Assembly: GCA_947581885.1 (NCBI GenBank)
Contig: CANPWF010000076.1
Coordinates: 1-7,822 of the forward strand
Direction of reading: 5' to 3'
Source of the DNA: an uncultured Clostridia bacterium
GTDB lineage: Bacteria; Bacillota; Clostridia; Christensenellales; Borkfalkiaceae
Length of the DNA stretch: 7,822 nucleotides
Position numbers and translations under genes: made by a program. Below the pieces are notes generated by a model. It ran no database searches. It had not been told where the DNA came from and was given only the letters and a program-made list of their open reading frames with translations. This document shows, one piece after another, positions 6,265 through 7,822 of this stretch (the stretch's first letter is position 1; the number at the start of each line of letters is the position of its first letter).

Positions 6265-6274
6265 GGCTGCCTCA
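6265..6274 (-). promoter_or_regulatory. Ribosome binding site fused to the membrane-protein gene's stop codon
   Basis: The minus strand reads TGAGGCAGCCATG. The TGA stop of the upstream gene (6272-6274) overlaps the GAGG site, five bases before the methyltransferase ATG. The geometry is identical to 2693-2702, which supports the chosen methyltransferase start and suggests coupled translation. Confidence 0.8.
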
Positions 6275-7579
6275 CTTGCGTTTGTTGAGCATCTTGGGCG
6301 GCTCGGGCTTCTTTTTCTTCTTCTTGCCCGAAGTCTCCTCTTCGAGGGCGCGTTCCCTCTCCTCGAAGCGGCGGTTGTATTCGACGAACTGCTCGTCGTC
6401 CTTGTGCTCTTCTTCGTACTTTTTCACGTCCTCCTCGATGGCGTTCTTGCTCTCGCGCAGACGCTGCAAGTCCTCGCGGGAGAAGGAATCGGGGAGTTGA
6501 TACACTTCGAGTTCGTCGTCGATGGGCTTTATCGGGCGGCAGACGAGTTTGCTCTTGCCCTGCGCCACGATGAGGCGTTTGTATTCGCGCATGGCGGCAC
6601 TGTCCTCGGTATTGGGCGTGCCGCGGCCCATCGTCTGCGTCTCCTTGTTGTACAGCCCCCGCCCGGGCGCAACGCCGATGTTGGGATTGATGAACCGATC
6701 GAACGCCCACTGCGAGAAGTCCATCCACACGAGGAACAGGTAGGAAAATCCGAACAGGATCATGAGGAACATCCCGATGACCCCGAAGAAGTTCATTCCC
6801 CCGAAGAGGGCGAGAAAGACGGGCCAAGAGCCCACCGCCGCAAAGAATACCGTCTGCGGGAAGGTCCCCACCGTGAGCACGGCGGAGTTGCGCACGAGCG
6901 ACCAAGGGCCCTGCTTATAGTTTACGCCGAGGGAAATCATCCAAAGCGTCATCAAGGTGACGAAGGCGACGAGGATATACCCGAATACCTTGGAGACGGT
7001 CATCCACACCGCCCCTTGCGCCCCGATCGCCCTTAAATAATCGGCGAGGTCCCCCATGATACGGGCGACGAACAGCACGACGGTGAAGAGGACGACGGCT
7101 TCGAGGACGTTCCAATAGTTGCGTTTGATACCGCGGACGAAATCGTTGGCAACGAACACGCCTTCCGTCCAGATGAGGTTGCGGATGATGTACATTCCGC
7201 CCGAAATACCGAGAGCGGCAATCGCGGCGGCGGGGATCATCAACCCGAAATACAGGAGATCGAGCTGCATGATCATGAGCTGGGCGAGCCCGATCACGTC
7301 CGGTTCGGCGGGGTACATGCCCCCCATCGCCGCGCCGAAGGAGCCCATCATGCCCGAGGCTTGGATCCCGACATAGCGCAGGAAGATGAGCGCGATGAGG
7401 GGAATAAACGTGACAAGTATCAAAAGATTGGTGAGAACGAGCCGCCCGAATCTTCCCTTGAAGATATCCCAAAAGAGCCCCCAACGGCTCGTGGGAAGGG
7501 TACTGCGGGCGTATTCCTCACTGCGCTCCTTGCCTTCCAGCCAACGCGCAATGAGGCCTTTTCTCTCTCTGTCTGCCAT
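6272..7579 (-). CDS. Six-helix membrane protein, DUF624/YesL-like, with charged coiled tail
   Basis: The 435-residue protein has a short cytoplasmic-type N terminus and about six hydrophobic segments, at residues 46-69, 105-128, 156-175, 193-217, 242-260 and 263-286. The loop RNLIWTEGVFVANDFVRGIKRN (133-154) resembles the conserved loop of DUF624 (YesL-like) proteins, whose role is poorly known; this assignment is tentative. Residues 365-415 are very rich in Glu, Arg and Lys and probably form a long helix or coiled coil. The tail ends in a run of six lysines (419-424) and a proline-rich, basic end, unlike a typical compact YesL. The chosen ATG has an AAGGA site four bases upstream; the frame extends 18 codons further to 7633, but that would run back across the -10 box. 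A consensus promoter lies about 40 bases upstream, and the leader holds a small CCGC/GCGG hairpin (7597-7608). It is the first gene of the operon with the methyltransferase and hslO. Transport or membrane-stress roles are guesses. Confidence 0.85.
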   Translation of the reverse strand: MADRERKGLIARWLEGKERSEEYARSTLPTSRWGLFWDIFKGRFGRLVLTNLLILVTFIPLIALIFLRYVGIQASGMMGSFGAAMGGMYPAEPDVIGLAQLMIMQLDLLYFGLMIPAAAIAALGISGGMYIIRNLIWTEGVFVANDFVRGIKRNYWNVLEAVVLFTVVLFVARIMGDLADYLRAIGAQGAVWMTVSKVFGYILVAFVTLMTLWMISLGVNYKQGPWSLVRNSAVLTVGTFPQTVFFAAVGSWPVFLALFGGMNFFGVIGMFLMILFGFSYLFLVWMDFSQWAFDRFINPNIGVAPGRGLYNKETQTMGRGTPNTEDSAAMREYKRLIVAQGKSKLVCRPIKPIDDELEVYQLPDSFSREDLQRLRESKNAIEEDVKKYEEEHKDDEQFVEYNRRFEERERALEEETSGKKKKKKPEPPKMLNKRK

Positions 7580-7621
7580 AAAATCCTTGCTCCGATCCGC
7601 AAATGCGGTTTGTTCCTTTCC

Positions 7622-7650
7622 ATTATAACGCAAACGCGCGAATATTTCAA
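7622..7650 (-). promoter_or_regulatory. Sigma-A promoter of the membrane protein-methyltransferase-hslO operon
   Basis: On the minus strand TTGAAA (7645-7650) is followed after exactly 17 bases by a perfect TATAAT (7622-7627). The start point would be near 7615, giving a leader of about 36 bases. This should be a strong vegetative promoter. It also fixes the gene start at 7579, because the earlier in-frame ATG at 7633 lies upstream of the transcript start. Confidence 0.85.
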
Positions 7651-7671
7651 TTAAAATCGGGATATTTTTCC

Positions 7672-7700
7672 TTGATTTTTACGGGGCGGTATGGTAAAAT
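7672..7700 (+). promoter_or_regulatory. Divergent promoter for the lysine riboswitch transcript
   Basis: TTGATT (7672-7677) is followed after 17 bases by TAAAAT (7695-7700), with a TG one base before the -10 (TGGTAAAAT), so it is an extended -10 promoter. The predicted start near 7707 falls just before the riboswitch. Its -35 box lies 21 bases from the -35 of the opposite promoter, so the two are back to back. Confidence 0.8.
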
Positions 7701-7707
7701 ATTTTTG

Positions 7708-7822
7708 CTTGAAAGAGGAGCGGGCGAGCATGAGTACTTTCCCGAGGGGCAGGGAACCCCGATGAGGGAACAGAAAAGGGCGTCCCCGCCGAAGTGCGCA
7801 CTCCTTCCCGCGGGGGCGTACT
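7708..7822 (+). promoter_or_regulatory. Lysine riboswitch (L-box), 5' part, cut by the window edge
   Basis: The L-box binds lysine in a five-way junction and switches off lysine synthesis or uptake genes by premature termination or by hiding the start. The sequence follows the aptamer core in order: AGAGGAGCG (7714-7722) after the 5' strand of the closing stem, GAGTA (7732-7736) of the kink-turn/loop E arm, then the GGGAACAGAAAAGGG stretch (7766-7780), and CCGCCGAAG (7786-7794), matching the invariant CGCCGAAG of the family. The next arm starts at 7795, with a CCCGCGGG apical hairpin (7807-7814), and is cut at 7822. The remaining arms, expression platform and regulated gene lie outside. The call rests on recalled B. 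subtilis lysC leader and family consensus. Confidence 0.85.

Noticed and set aside
6263..7036. Plus-strand open frame of 257 codons opposite the membrane protein
   Set aside because: It is antisense to a gene with clear membrane segments, a promoter and a ribosome site. The apparent Leu/Phe-rich stretch is the complement of the Lys/Glu tail.
7580..7633. Earlier start (MRYNGKEQ) for the membrane protein
   Set aside because: It lies upstream of the predicted transcript start and overlaps the -10 box, while the ATG at 7579 has a proper AAGGA site.

Overview
The window looks like chromosome from a spore-forming, GC-rich member of the Clostridia (Bacillota), probably an uncultured gut-type lineage. 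The strongest evidence is a full-length SpoIVA gene, a protein confined to endospore formers. Also typical of Bacillota are Hsp33, a YqeM-like methyltransferase, Gram-positive style GAGG/GGAG ribosome binding sites and an L-box leader. I cannot name the genus. GC-rich hairpin repeats in the intergenic spaces resemble the dispersed elements common in gut Clostridia genomes, but this comparison is from memory.

All six protein genes lie on the minus strand, so transcription runs from right to left. At the right edge (about 7672-7822) a plus-strand promoter leads into the first half of a lysine riboswitch; its gene lies beyond the window. Back to back with it, a near-consensus vegetative promoter (7622-7650) drives the first operon. 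That operon encodes a six-helix membrane protein with a charged tail (6272-7579), a SAM-dependent methyltransferase (5536-6264) and the redox chaperone Hsp33/HslO (4709-5551). The genes are spaced 7 bases apart, then overlap by 16.

Between hslO and the next gene lies about 360 bases of non-coding DNA (4350-4708) packed with inverted hairpin repeats. A second transcription unit follows: a TPR protein (2700-4349) and a HEAT-like helical-repeat protein (1859-2692), 7 bases apart and closed by an intrinsic terminator (1798-1837). Neither has a recognisable enzymatic function; both look like protein-protein interaction scaffolds. The third unit is spoIVA alone (273-1739). It has a candidate sigma-E promoter (1770-1798) abutting the previous terminator and its own strong terminator (225-250). 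The left 220 bases are non-coding repeats.

The genes do not form one obvious pathway. Hsp33 and the methyltransferase look like housekeeping or stress functions, SpoIVA is the mother-cell spore-coat ATPase, and the TPR/HEAT pair is unassigned. I see no mobile element, CRISPR array, tRNA or rRNA. The most interesting sequence-level signal is a repeat family whose hairpin stem varies by compensatory changes between its copies in the two intergenic regions.
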